64,000 bases of DNA, taken from contig NZ_CP029176.1 in the NCBI RefSeq assembly GCF_003352165.1, positions 1-64,000 on the forward strand, read 5' to 3'. The stretch is from Acidibrevibacterium fodinaquatile (GTDB lineage Bacteria > Pseudomonadota > Alphaproteobacteria > Acetobacterales > Acetobacteraceae). The position numbers and the translations under genes were made by a program. The notes beneath the pieces were generated by a model. That model did not search any database. It saw nothing but the letters and a program-made list of their open reading frames with translations, and was not told the DNA's origin. The stretch's first letter is position 1. Each line of letters begins with the position of its first letter. Shown one piece after another: positions 24,615 through 33,859 of this stretch.

Positions 24615-26027
24615 TCATGGCTCGCGCATGCCTTCGGACGCGACCGGCATCACGCGGCCGAGGAGATAATTGAGGATGGTGCGCCGGCCGACCTTGATAT
24701 CGGCGGTGACCGGCATGCCCGGCGCCACCTTGAACCCCACCGGCACACCGTGCAGCTTGATCTGGTCGAGCGAGATCCGCACGCGATAGAAAACCCGCCC
24801 GCCTGGGACCGGGTCATGCGGCTGATCGGTCAGCGGGTTGGCGGGATCGCTTTGGGTGAAGCTGTCGGGGCTGATCACCTTCACCTCGCCCTCGGCATCG
24901 CCATACTGGGTGAAGGGGAAAGTGTCGAACTTGATCGCCACCGGGTCGCCGACGCGCAAAAACCCGGCATCCGAGCCCGCGGCATTGGCCTCGACCAGGA
25001 GCGGCGCCGACGCCGGCACCAGGGTGATGAACTGGCTGCCGGTTTGCAGCACCGAGCCGACCGAGACTTTCGCGACGGTGAGCACGATCGCGTCCTCGGG
25101 GGCGCGAAGCTCGACGAGCTGGCGGCGCAGCACCGCTTTCTTGAGCTGTTCTTCGGCGTCTGAGAGCTTGCGCCCCTGATCGGTGAGGTTTTGCAAAACC
25201 TCGGCGCGCCAGTTTTGTAAATAGGCATCGCGCTCGGCGATCATGGCGCGAAGATCGCGGGTCGCGGCTTCGGCATTGTTTTGCGAGAGCGTGAGATAAC
25301 GCGTCATTTCGATGCGGTTATCGGCCGCCGACAGCGAGTTGAGGCGGCTTCCGACCTTCAAATCCTGCAATTCGCGGCGCATGCCTTCGACGTCGGCGGC
25401 GACCGTGAGGCGCTGGCGGTAGTAATTGGCCTCGGCCAGGCTGCGGGCGATGGTGGTTTCGAGACTGTTGATTTTCTGCTGGTAGTTTTCGAGTTTGAAG
25501 GTCTTTTCCGCCGCCCGCTGGGCGAACACCGCCGCTTGCAGCCGGTTCGCATCGCTGTCGAGGGGTGGCGTGTAGGGCTTGTCGGCGGCCTCGGCGGTGA
25601 GCCGGTCGACCTCCGCCTGATAGCTCCGCACCTGCTCGCGCAGCGCGCCAAGATCGGCGGCGGCGAAGGTCGGATCGAGCTCGGCGAGCATGTCGCCCTG
25701 ATGCACGAGCTGCCCCTCATGCACCGCGATCGAACGCACGATGGCGGTATCGAGCGGCTGCAAGACCAGGGTGCGGGCTTCCGAGATCACCTTGCCCTGC
25801 GTCGTCACCACTTTGTCGATCTTGATCAGGCCGGCGGCGAGAAAAAATGTGATCACCGAGAGCGAGATCACCCAAATGACACCGCGCGCGGCACCGATCG
25901 GGCGGGTCGCGAGCAGCGCCGCCGAGGGGGATTGGAATTCGAGCAATGTATCGGCGAAGGCCGCCTCACTCGCCGCGGCACTCGCCGGCGCCAGGGTTTG
26001 CGCGCGGATCAGGGCGTTCCGGGCCAT
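24615..26027 (-). CDS. HlyD-family type I secretion periplasmic adaptor
   Basis: The 470-residue protein is the membrane-fusion adaptor of a type I secretion system. A single transmembrane helix (about 49-71) follows a cytoplasmic N-terminus. Then come a lipoyl half-motif with VVTTQGKVISEA, a long coiled coil (about 135-330), the second lipoyl half ELRAPEDAIVLTVAKVSVGSV split at 330-350, and the C-terminal beta domain with GMPVTADI. It lies three bases after the ABC exporter gene, and the pair forms the inner-membrane complex. No TolC-type outer-membrane channel gene occurs in the window, so a shared TolC elsewhere is expected. Family assignment is secure; the cargo is unknown. Confidence 0.93.
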   Translation of the reverse strand: MARNALIRAQTLAPASAAASEAAFADTLLEFQSPSAALLATRPIGAARGVIWVISLSVITFFLAAGLIKIDKVVTTQGKVISEARTLVLQPLDTAIVRSIAVHEGQLVHQGDMLAELDPTFAAADLGALREQVRSYQAEVDRLTAEAADKPYTPPLDSDANRLQAAVFAQRAAEKTFKLENYQQKINSLETTIARSLAEANYYRQRLTVAADVEGMRRELQDLKVGSRLNSLSAADNRIEMTRYLTLSQNNAEAATRDLRAMIAERDAYLQNWRAEVLQNLTDQGRKLSDAEEQLKKAVLRRQLVELRAPEDAIVLTVAKVSVGSVLQTGSQFITLVPASAPLLVEANAAGSDAGFLRVGDPVAIKFDTFPFTQYGDAEGEVKVISPDSFTQSDPANPLTDQPHDPVPGGRVFYRVRISLDQIKLHGVPVGFKVAPGMPVTADIKVGRRTILNYLLGRVMPVASEGMREP

Positions 26028-26030
26028 CGT

Positions 26031-28385
26031 CTATTCTCCGGTCGCGATCTGGGGTGGCATCGAGGTCGGACGCTGGCCGCCCTGGCCCTCGAGATGGCGG
26101 TTCTGCTGCAGCCAGAGCTGGCGATAGATCGCGCAACGTTCAAGCAGTTCGTGATGCGGCCCGAGATCGACCACCTTGCCGCGCTCGAGGACCAGGATCG
26201 CATCGCACTCGGTGAGGGATGACAGGCGGTGCGAGACGATCACCATCGTCCGCCCGCGCGCGATGCGCAGCAGATTGGCGTTGACCAGCGCCTCGCTCTC
26301 AGGGTCGAGCGCGCTGGTCGCCTCGTCGAGGATCAGGATGCGCGGGTCGTTGATCAGGGCGCGGGCGATCGCGAGGCGTTGGCGCTGGCCGCCGGAGAGA
26401 TTGGCCGACCCCTCCTCGATGAAGGTCTCGTAGCCCTGCGGCAGCCGCTCGACGAATTCCTCGGCGCCGGCGAGACGCGCGGCGCGCACCGCGTCCTCGA
26501 GCGTGAGGCCGGGGCGGCCGGCGATGATGTTTTCGCGCACCGTGCCGCGGAACAGGAAATTATCCTGCATCACGACGCCAAAGCTTCGCCGCAGATAGGA
26601 GAGATTGATTTCGCGGAGATCGACGCCGTCGATCTTCACATAGCCCTCATACTCTCGGTTGATGCCCTGGAGCAGGCGGGTGATGGTCGATTTGCCCGAG
26701 CCGCTCTTGCCGACGACGCCGAGCATGGTGCCGGCGGGGACGCTGAAGGAGACGCCCTCGAGCGCCTTGGTTTTCGAGCCGGGATAGGCGAAATCGACTT
26801 TCTCGAAGCTGATCGCGCCGGAAAAACGCGGCCGCAGCCCCTCGCCGGCGTTCTTCATCTCGCTCGGCTGGTTCAACACCATGCCGACCTCGCCGATCGA
26901 ACTCCGCACCTCCTCCATGTCCTCGATCAGCCGCGCCATGCCGACCAGTGGCGCTGCGACACGCACGCCAAGGAGCATGAAGGCGATCAGCGCGCCGGGA
27001 TCGACGTTAGCGGCGCCGGTGAGGACGAGATAGGCGCCGACCAGCAGGACACCGCGCTCGATGAAGCGCTCGATCGGGGTCACGATGGTGTTCGGCCAGT
27101 TGCCGAGCCGTCCCGCCTCCAGCCGATAGCGCGCCGCGTTCGCGACCTTGAGATCCCAGAGATCACGCTGCTGCGGCTCGATCGCGAGGGATTTCACCGT
27201 CCGCACGCCGTGCACGCTCTCGACCATCACCGTGCTTTTCTCGATCTCCGCCTGGATCACCTTGGCGATGACGCGGCGCATCGGCGGCAGGAAAATCAGA
27301 ATGACGATGGCGATCAAAACGGCGCCGGCGAGCACCATCCAGGCCAGCGCCGCGCTCATGTAAAACAGCACCGGCAGCAAGACGAGGAGGGTGAACCCAT
27401 CGAGGAAGGTGGTGAGCAGCTTCCCGGTCATGAAGTCTCGCACCTTCCAGATCTGCGAGAGCCGGTGGATGGTTTGGCCTGCGGGGTTGCGCTCGAAATA
27501 GGAGAGCGGCAGGCCGAGCATGCGGTTGAAGATGTGCAGATTGAGGCGGGTATCGAGCCTTGCCGCGACCACCGCCGTCAATTCGCGCCGGGCATAGCCG
27601 AGAATCGTCTCCCAGATCACCGCAAGACCAAGGATCACCGAGAGCAGCGTGAGGGTGGACATGCTGTGGTGTTGCAGCACCCGGTCGATCACCACCATCA
27701 CCAGAAGCGGCGGGATGATGGTAAGCAAGCTGAGCGCGATCGAGGCGATGCTGATATCGCGCAGCGCCGCCCGCTCGCGCGCGACGACGCGGGCGATCCA
27801 GCCGAGCGTGAACGGCGCCTCTTCCTCGTTGCTGCCGCGCTCGGGGCGGATCAGCAGCACTTCGCCCGACCAGACGCGCGTCAAGCGCAATTCATCGACC
27901 GGTGCCGGATCGTCCTCGGCGCCGGCGCGCGGGTCGCGGAGGAAAATCACGTTCCGCCCGGCGTTGGCGCCGACCCAGAGCCCGGCGCTGCCGTCATTGA
28001 ACAGCACCACCACCGGCGCCGTGCCTTTGAGGCGGACGATCTGGCGCCAGCTCAGCCGCGCCGCCTTGGCCCAGAGCCCGGCGCCACGCGCCCAGGCCGC
28101 GAGCTGCGCCGGCGACGGCGTCTCCTCTGGCGCAAGACGCAGTTCGTCACGGTCGAGGACCACGCCATGATGGCGCGCCGCCGCGATTACCGCGAGCAGC
28201 AGGGTCTCGCGCTGATCGTCGGGCGCGCCGGCGGCGCTTGCCGCGCTCGCCGAAGCCTCGGCCGGCGCTGGATCGTTGGGCGCGACCGGGGTGGGCTCGG
28301 AAGAATGATCGCCCGGCGGATGAATATCGTCCTGCAATGCCAGCTCCCAATCGCGGCGCCTCGGCTCATGCTGCCCTCGGCGCAT
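26031..28385 (-). CDS. type I secretion ABC exporter with catalytically inactive C39-like domain
   Basis: The 784-residue exporter has an N-terminal C39 peptidase-like domain (about 58-185), six transmembrane helices (about 210-480) and an ATPase domain. ATPase motifs are Walker A GKSGSGKST at 559-567, signature LSGGQ at 663-667, Walker B ILILDE at 683-688 and the H-loop His at 719. The C39 catalytic Cys is absent: the expected position lies in LLLAVIAAARHHG. It therefore resembles the C39-like domain of HlyB/LapB exporters, which bind but do not cleave RTX cargo. The start at 28385 is the first in frame; the first 55 residues are low complexity and may be too long. It is the first gene of the leftward operon. 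Confidence 0.92.
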   Translation of the reverse strand: MRRGQHEPRRRDWELALQDDIHPPGDHSSEPTPVAPNDPAPAEASASAASAAGAPDDQRETLLLAVIAAARHHGVVLDRDELRLAPEETPSPAQLAAWARGAGLWAKAARLSWRQIVRLKGTAPVVVLFNDGSAGLWVGANAGRNVIFLRDPRAGAEDDPAPVDELRLTRVWSGEVLLIRPERGSNEEEAPFTLGWIARVVARERAALRDISIASIALSLLTIIPPLLVMVVIDRVLQHHSMSTLTLLSVILGLAVIWETILGYARRELTAVVAARLDTRLNLHIFNRMLGLPLSYFERNPAGQTIHRLSQIWKVRDFMTGKLLTTFLDGFTLLVLLPVLFYMSAALAWMVLAGAVLIAIVILIFLPPMRRVIAKVIQAEIEKSTVMVESVHGVRTVKSLAIEPQQRDLWDLKVANAARYRLEAGRLGNWPNTIVTPIERFIERGVLLVGAYLVLTGAANVDPGALIAFMLLGVRVAAPLVGMARLIEDMEEVRSSIGEVGMVLNQPSEMKNAGEGLRPRFSGAISFEKVDFAYPGSKTKALEGVSFSVPAGTMLGVVGKSGSGKSTITRLLQGINREYEGYVKIDGVDLREINLSYLRRSFGVVMQDNFLFRGTVRENIIAGRPGLTLEDAVRAARLAGAEEFVERLPQGYETFIEEGSANLSGGQRQRLAIARALINDPRILILDEATSALDPESEALVNANLLRIARGRTMVIVSHRLSSLTECDAILVLERGKVVDLGPHHELLERCAIYRQLWLQQNRHLEGQGGQRPTSMPPQIATGE

Positions 28386-28475
28386 GACGCCACCGAGATC
28401 GCCTTATCATATTTCCCCCGGGATGCCGAGACTAAAATTAGGGATTGTGTCTTTTTTAAGAACAAATCAGTAAAA

Positions 28476-29446
28476 TTAATCTGTCGTGTCGCGATATGCG
28501 GCGCGGGCCAGGCGATCATTGATCGCGCGCCCGAGCCCGGTTTCGGGAATGGCCATGGCGGCGATGCCGGCAAGGCCGCGCCGCCCGCCCTCGGCGTCGA
28601 GCGCGCGGAGCCCGGCATAGAGCCGCGCCGCCGCTTCTTCGGGATTCCGCGTCGCGCTGAGCTGAAACACCAATGCCGCTCCCGAGAGCGGCGGGCCGAA
28701 GGCGAGCAGCGCCTGGTCGCCGGCAACCTCGCGCGCCCCGAGCCGCAGCGGCAGCGTCGGCGCGTAATGACTTTTCAGCATGCCCGGCGAAAGCGGCTGC
28801 GTCGCGCCGTCAAGCGGCGCCGCGTCCAGCGCGCCGAGGAATGGGGCGAGGGCTTCGAGGCTGATCCCGCCGGGGCGGAGGAGACGCGGGCGCGCGCCGG
28901 TCAGATCGAGCACCGTCGATTCGACCCCGACCGGGCATTCGCCGGCATCGATCACCGCGGCGATCCTGCCTTCGAGTTCGGCGAGGACGTGCGCCGCCGT
29001 GGTCGGGCTGACGCGGCCGGAGCGGTTGGCCGAGGGCGCCGCGACCGGGCGGGCGGTGGCGGCGAGCAGCGCCAGGGCGACGGGATGGGCGGGGACGCGC
29101 ACGGCGAGCGTCGAAAGCCCGGCGCTCACCAAATCGGCGACGACGCTTGTCGCGCGCCGCGCCAGCACCAGCGTCAGCGGCCCGGGCCAGAAGGCTTGCG
29201 CCAGGCGTTCGGCGAGCGGGGTTGCGACGACATCGGCGAACGCCGCCGCGGCGCTCGCGTAATGCGCGATCAGCGGGTTAAAGCGCGGCCGCCCCTTGGC
29301 CGCGAAAATCGCCGCGACCGCGCCGGCATTGGTCGCATCGGCGCCGAGGCCATAGACGGTTTCGGTCGGGAAGGCGACGGTCTCGCCGGCGCACAGGCGT
29401 GCTGCGCCGCGGGCGATCCCGGCGGCATCGGCGGCAAGGCGCTCGG

Positions 29447-29450
<4 letters not shown>
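28476..29450 (-). CDS. L-threonylcarbamoyladenylate synthase (Sua5 type)
   Basis: The enzyme makes threonylcarbamoyl-AMP for the t6A modification of tRNA position 37. The 324-residue product has the YrdC/Sua5 core with FPTETVYGLGADA, KGRPRFNPLI, FWPGPLTLVL, VRVPAHP and APSANRSG-SPTTAAHV, and the extra C-terminal Sua5 domain after LRPGGIS, starting near PGMLKSHYAP. That makes it the long form. The ATG at 29450 overlaps the cysQ-like stop as ATGA, so the two are coupled; upstream open frame is filler. The 90-base gap to the ABC exporter gene (28386-28475) contains an AT-rich stretch that may hold the exporter operon promoter, but I cannot define boxes. Confidence 0.94.
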
Positions 29451-30235
<785 letters not shown>

Positions 30236-30307
30236 GTAGGCTGCCCTCTGGCATAGCGGCAAGTGGCTGCTAGACTGCGGCAAAATCACCTGGGGAAGGA
30301 GTTCCCG

Positions 30308-31786
30308 ATGCTCGACGTCGTTTTCGCCAAGCCAGCCCTGCCGAAGGCCGGCGGTCTCCTGCTTTTGGTCGCCGAGGATGAGCCGCAAGCCGGGCTTTGG
30401 GCGGAGGCCGATGCCGCGACCGGCGGCGCGATCGCGCGGGCGATCGCGGTCGCTGGCTTCAAGGGCGGCAAGGGCCAGACGCTCTCGCTGATTGCGCCCG
30501 GCGCCGGGCTCTCGCATCTCGCCCTGGTCGGGCTCGGCAAACGCGCCGAGATCACCCCGCTCGGCGCCGCCGAAGCCGGCGGGCGCGGCCTTGCTCTCCT
30601 CACCCAGGCGGAGACGCTGGCGCTCGCCGCGCCCGGGCTCGCGCCCGATCTGCTCGCCGAGGCCGCCCATGGCGCGGTGCTGCGGGGCTATCGCTTCGAT
30701 CGCTACCGCACCCGTGAAAAGCCTGAGGACAAGCCGAAGCTGGCGCGGCTCAGCGTGCTCGCCGAGGGGCCGGAGAAGGTGAAAACCGCCTATGCGCCGC
30801 TGGAAGCGCTGGCCGAGGGGGTGTTTTTCACCCGCGATCTGGTGAGCGAGCCGGCCAATATCCTCACCCCGGCGGAATTCGCCGACCGGGTCGAGAAACT
30901 CGGCGAACTCGGCCTGAAAATCGAGGTGTTCGAGCCCAAGGCGCTCGCCAAGCTCGGCTTCGGCGCGCTGCTCGGCGTCGCGCAAGGCAGCGCCAATGAG
31001 CCGCGCGTCGTCGCAATCAGCTGGCATGGCAGTGGTGCGCGCAAAAAGGATCAGAAACCGCTCGCCTTCATCGGCAAGGGCGTCACCTTCGATACCGGCG
31101 GCATCAGCATCAAGCCCGCCGCCGGCATGGAGGACATGAAATGGGACATGGCCGGCGCCGGCACGGTTGCCGGGCTGATGGCAACGCTGGCGCGGCGCAA
31201 GGCCAAGGTGGATGCGATCGGCCTCCTCGGTCTCGTCGAAAACATGCCCTCCGGTACCGCCCAGCGCCCCGGCGACGTGGTGACGAGCCATTCCGGCCAG
31301 ACCATCGAGGTGATCAATACCGACGCCGAAGGACGGCTGGTGCTCGCCGATCTGATGTCGTGGTGTCAGGAGGAATTTTCCCCCCGCCTGATGATCGATC
31401 TCGCGACCCTTACCGGGGCGATCATCGTCGGGCTCGGCCATGAACATGCGGGTTTGTTCGCCAATGACGACGAACTCGCCAACCGGCTTCTCGAAGCCGG
31501 GCGCATGAGCGGCGACAAGCTCTGGCGCATGCCGCTCGCCGAGGCCTATGACCGGCTGATCAAATCCCACATCGCCGACATGAAAAATGTCGGCGGCCGG
31601 CCGGCCGGCGCCATCACCGCGGCGCAGTTCCTGCAGCGTTTTGTGCGCAATGGCACGCCCTGGGCGCATCTCGACATCGCCGGGATGGCGTGGTCGGAAA
31701 AAGACTCGCCCTTGGCGGCGAAGGGCGCGAGCGGCTTCGGGGTGCGTCTCCTCGATCGGCTGGTCGCGCGGTTTTACGAGGGCTGA
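30308..31786 (+). CDS. pepA: leucyl aminopeptidase (M17)
   Basis: The 492-residue cytosolic zinc/manganese aminopeptidase of family M17 has a variable N-terminal domain and the catalytic C-terminal domain with IGKGVTFDTGGIS, the metal-binding KWDMAGAGTV and the signature NTDAEGRLVLADLM. It removes N-terminal residues in protein turnover; some homologues also bind DNA. The ATG at 30308 is chosen for the GGAAGGAG site just upstream; the frame opens at 30263. The stop overlaps the holC start as TGATG, which is a known pepA-holC arrangement in many proteobacteria. Confidence 0.95.
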   Translation: MLDVVFAKPALPKAGGLLLLVAEDEPQAGLWAEADAATGGAIARAIAVAGFKGGKGQTLSLIAPGAGLSHLALVGLGKRAEITPLGAAEAGGRGLALLTQAETLALAAPGLAPDLLAEAAHGAVLRGYRFDRYRTREKPEDKPKLARLSVLAEGPEKVKTAYAPLEALAEGVFFTRDLVSEPANILTPAEFADRVEKLGELGLKIEVFEPKALAKLGFGALLGVAQGSANEPRVVAISWHGSGARKKDQKPLAFIGKGVTFDTGGISIKPAAGMEDMKWDMAGAGTVAGLMATLARRKAKVDAIGLLGLVENMPSGTAQRPGDVVTSHSGQTIEVINTDAEGRLVLADLMSWCQEEFSPRLMIDLATLTGAIIVGLGHEHAGLFANDDELANRLLEAGRMSGDKLWRMPLAEAYDRLIKSHIADMKNVGGRPAGAITAAQFLQRFVRNGTPWAHLDIAGMAWSEKDSPLAAKGASGFGVRLLDRLVARFYEG

Positions 31787-32232
31787 TGGCCGAGATCGCG
31801 TTTTATCACCTGCTCCGCGCCGGCCCCGAACAGGCCTTGCCGGCGCTGCTTGGCCGCACCCTGGCTTTGGGCGAGCGCGCCGTCATTCGGGTCGGCAGCG
31901 AAGAGCGCCTCGCCGCCCTTGACGATGCGCTGTGGCGCGCCGCCAGCCCCGACTGGCTGCCACACGGGACGAGCGCCTCCGGCAACGCCGATCTTCAGCC
32001 GATCTGGCTCACGCTCGCCGACGAAGCGCCGAACGGCGCCCGTTTCCTGTTTCTGATCGACGGCGCCGAAAGCGCCCGCCTCGAGCAATTCACCCGCGTC
32101 TTCGATCTTTTCGACGGCAATGACGAGGCGGCGCTGGCCGCGGCGCGGCGGCGCTGGCAGGCATGCAAAGCCGCCGGGCACGCTGTCACCTACTGGCAGC
32201 AGGGTGCGCGGGGGTGGGAGAAGAAGGCGTAA
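31786..32232 (+). CDS. holC: DNA polymerase III chi subunit
   Basis: The 148-residue protein matches HolC, the chi subunit that links the clamp loader to SSB. The start MAEIAFYHLLR and the ERAVIRVGSEERLAALDDALW segment are typical, followed by FLPHG-like residues (here WLPHGTS) and the C-terminal FDGNDEAALAAARRRWQ helix. The ATG at 31786 overlaps the pepA stop, giving the normal length; the frame extends upstream inside pepA. The gap behind it (32233-32478) is filled by two repeat elements. Confidence 0.93.
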   Translation: MAEIAFYHLLRAGPEQALPALLGRTLALGERAVIRVGSEERLAALDDALWRAASPDWLPHGTSASGNADLQPIWLTLADEAPNGARFLFLIDGAESARLEQFTRVFDLFDGNDEAALAAARRRWQACKAAGHAVTYWQQGARGWEKKA

Positions 32233-32246
32233 GGGCCAGAAAGATA

Positions 32247-32320
32247 GTTCTTTTTTGAAAAAAAGAACCAAAAAACTTTTCCCGTGGGGCAGTGCCTGCG
32301 GCACTGCCCGTGCTGAGGCA
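32247..32320 (-). repeat. T-rich hairpin repeat, copy D, with GC-rich hairpin
   Basis: Reverse-orientation copy of the 75-bp composite at 7066-7140, differing at only a few positions. The T-rich stem is 32247-32256 with 32259-32268; the GC-rich stem is 32287-32296 with 32300-32309. As a terminator it would face the minus strand, yet both flanking genes (holC, pyrF) run rightward. Its orientation therefore does not follow the genes. Confidence 0.8.
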
Positions 32321-32340
32321 TTGGTAACTCCGAGAAAAAC

Positions 32341-32390
32341 AGGACAAAAGTCTTTTTGCTTCTTTTTCTGAAGTTAAAAGAAGAATCTCT
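32341..32390 (+). repeat. divergent T-rich hairpin repeat, copy E
   Basis: Shares the opening GGACAAAAGT-type stretch and T-run with copies A and C but has a different hairpin, an 8-bp stem with CTTCTTTT pairing AAAAGAAG. An 18-base piece (32367-32384) recurs reverse-complemented at 36034-36051 with one mismatch. It lies between holC and pyrF. Confidence 0.6.
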
Positions 32391-32478
32391 CCAAATCCCG
32401 CACACCCGGCGCGCGAGAGGCTTGCCATCGCGCCGGTTTCGGTGTTCCTCGGCGGCCGGCAAGCGGGAAAGGAAAGAC

Positions 32479-33207
32479 ATGGCGGGCAACGTGGGACGCG
32501 AGGTTCCGGGGACGATGGCCGAGCGGCTGATCGTCGCCCTCGATCTCGCGAGCATCGCCGAGGCCGAGGCGATGGCCGAGCGGCTTGCGGGCGAGGTGTC
32601 GTTTTTCAAGCTCGGGCTTGGCCTGCTCTTTGCCCCTGGCGTCGATGGCCTCATCGCCCGGCTGACGCGGGATGGGCGGCGGCTCTTTCTCGATGCCAAG
32701 CTCTATGACATTCCGGAAACCGTGAGCCGCGCCGTCACCATCGCCGCCGCGCGCGGGGCGAGCCTGATCACGGTTCATGGCGATCGGCGGATCATGGCGG
32801 CGGCGGTTGCGGCGCGCGGCGCGGCGCCGTTGCAGATCTTCGCGGTCACCGTGCTCACCAGCCTCGATGATGCGGCGCTGGCCGAGATGGGGGTGGGGGT
32901 TTCGGCGCAGGAATTGGTGCGCCGCCGCGCCCGCGCCGCCGTCGAGGCCGGGTGCGATGGCATCATCGCTGCCGCCGCCGACGATCCCAACGCCATCCGC
33001 CGCGCCATCGGCGCCGAGCATCTGCTGATCGCAACCCCCGGCATCCGCCCGGCGGCGAGCAGCGCCGATGATCATCAGCGGCTGGCGACACCGCGGGCGG
33101 CGATCGCGCGGGGCGCCGATTATCTCGTCGTCGGCCGCCCGATCGTCGCCGCACCCGACCCCAGCGCTGCGGCGCGCGCGATCATCGCCGAGATGGCGGC
33201 GGCGTGA
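32479..33207 (+). CDS. pyrF: orotidine 5'-phosphate decarboxylase
   Basis: PyrF makes UMP, the last step of de novo pyrimidine synthesis. The 242-residue product has the TIM-barrel motifs LIVALDL, FFKLGLGLL, the catalytic DAKLYDIPETV, ITVHGD, DGIIAAA and the C-terminal TPGIRP and YLVVGRPI. I use ATG 32479 because GGAAAGGAAAG lies directly upstream; ATG 32515 (MAERLIVALD) is closer to the usual family start. It lies alone between the repeat-rich gap and cvpA. Confidence 0.95.
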   Translation: MAGNVGREVPGTMAERLIVALDLASIAEAEAMAERLAGEVSFFKLGLGLLFAPGVDGLIARLTRDGRRLFLDAKLYDIPETVSRAVTIAAARGASLITVHGDRRIMAAAVAARGAAPLQIFAVTVLTSLDDAALAEMGVGVSAQELVRRRARAAVEAGCDGIIAAAADDPNAIRRAIGAEHLLIATPGIRPAASSADDHQRLATPRAAIARGADYLVVGRPIVAAPDPSAAARAIIAEMAAA

Positions 33208-33256
33208 GCGCGCCCCCTCTCGCCGTGCCCTTCTCGCCCGTGTATAGCTTCCCGTC

Positions 33257-33859
33257 ATGACATGGGTTGATCTCGCGGCGCTCGGCGTGGTGGCGGTCTC
33301 GGCCCTGCTCGCCTTTGGGCGCGGCTTCGTGCGCGAGGCGCTCGGCATCGGCGCCTGGGTGGGGGCGGCGGTGCTGGCGACCCATTATTTCGAGCTTGCG
33401 CGCCCGCATGTGCGCGAATGGATCCCGGATATCGGCATCGCCGATCCGGTCGCTTTCGCCCTCGTCTTTCTCGCCGGGCTGATCGTGTTTTCGCTGATCG
33501 CCGGCACGCTCGCCCGCGTCGTCCGCACCTCGCTCCTCGGCGGGCTCGACCGCACGCTCGGCCTCGTTTTCGGGATCGTGCGCGGTTTCGCGCTGCTGGT
33601 CGTCGCCTATATCATCGGTGGGATGCTGCTCCCCCCGGAACGCTGGCCTTCGCCGGTTTTGGCGGCGCGCAGCCTTCCCTATATCTCACGCGGCGCGCAA
33701 TGGGCGATCGGAGAGCTGCCGGCGGAGTTCCGCCCACGCCTCGCGCTGCCGCCGGAGCAGCACGCGCTCGGGATCGAGGATTTGCTGCGCGCCGCCCCCG
33801 CCGGCTACGCGCTCGGCGCCCGCGCGGCGCGCGCGGCAGAGGAGACAGGATCGCGATGA
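33257..33859 (+). CDS. cvpA: CvpA-family membrane protein
   Basis: The 200-residue protein has four predicted transmembrane helices and the CvpA-type opening TWVDLAALGVVAVSALLAFGRGFVREAL (split at the conserved GRGFVRE). Family members lie upstream of purF in many proteobacteria, as here, where the TGA stop overlaps the purF start (ATGA). CvpA is required for colicin V production in E. coli and has been linked to envelope stress; its molecular role is not settled. The C-terminal 60 residues are cytosolic and Ala/Arg-rich. Confidence 0.9.
   Translation: MTWVDLAALGVVAVSALLAFGRGFVREALGIGAWVGAAVLATHYFELARPHVREWIPDIGIADPVAFALVFLAGLIVFSLIAGTLARVVRTSLLGGLDRTLGLVFGIVRGFALLVVAYIIGGMLLPPERWPSPVLAARSLPYISRGAQWAIGELPAEFRPRLALPPEQHALGIEDLLRAAPAGYALGARAARAAEETGSR

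Noticed and set aside
32247-32320. Terminator of holC
   Set aside because: The hairpin order and T-run face the minus strand, opposite to holC and pyrF, so it is listed as a repeat only.
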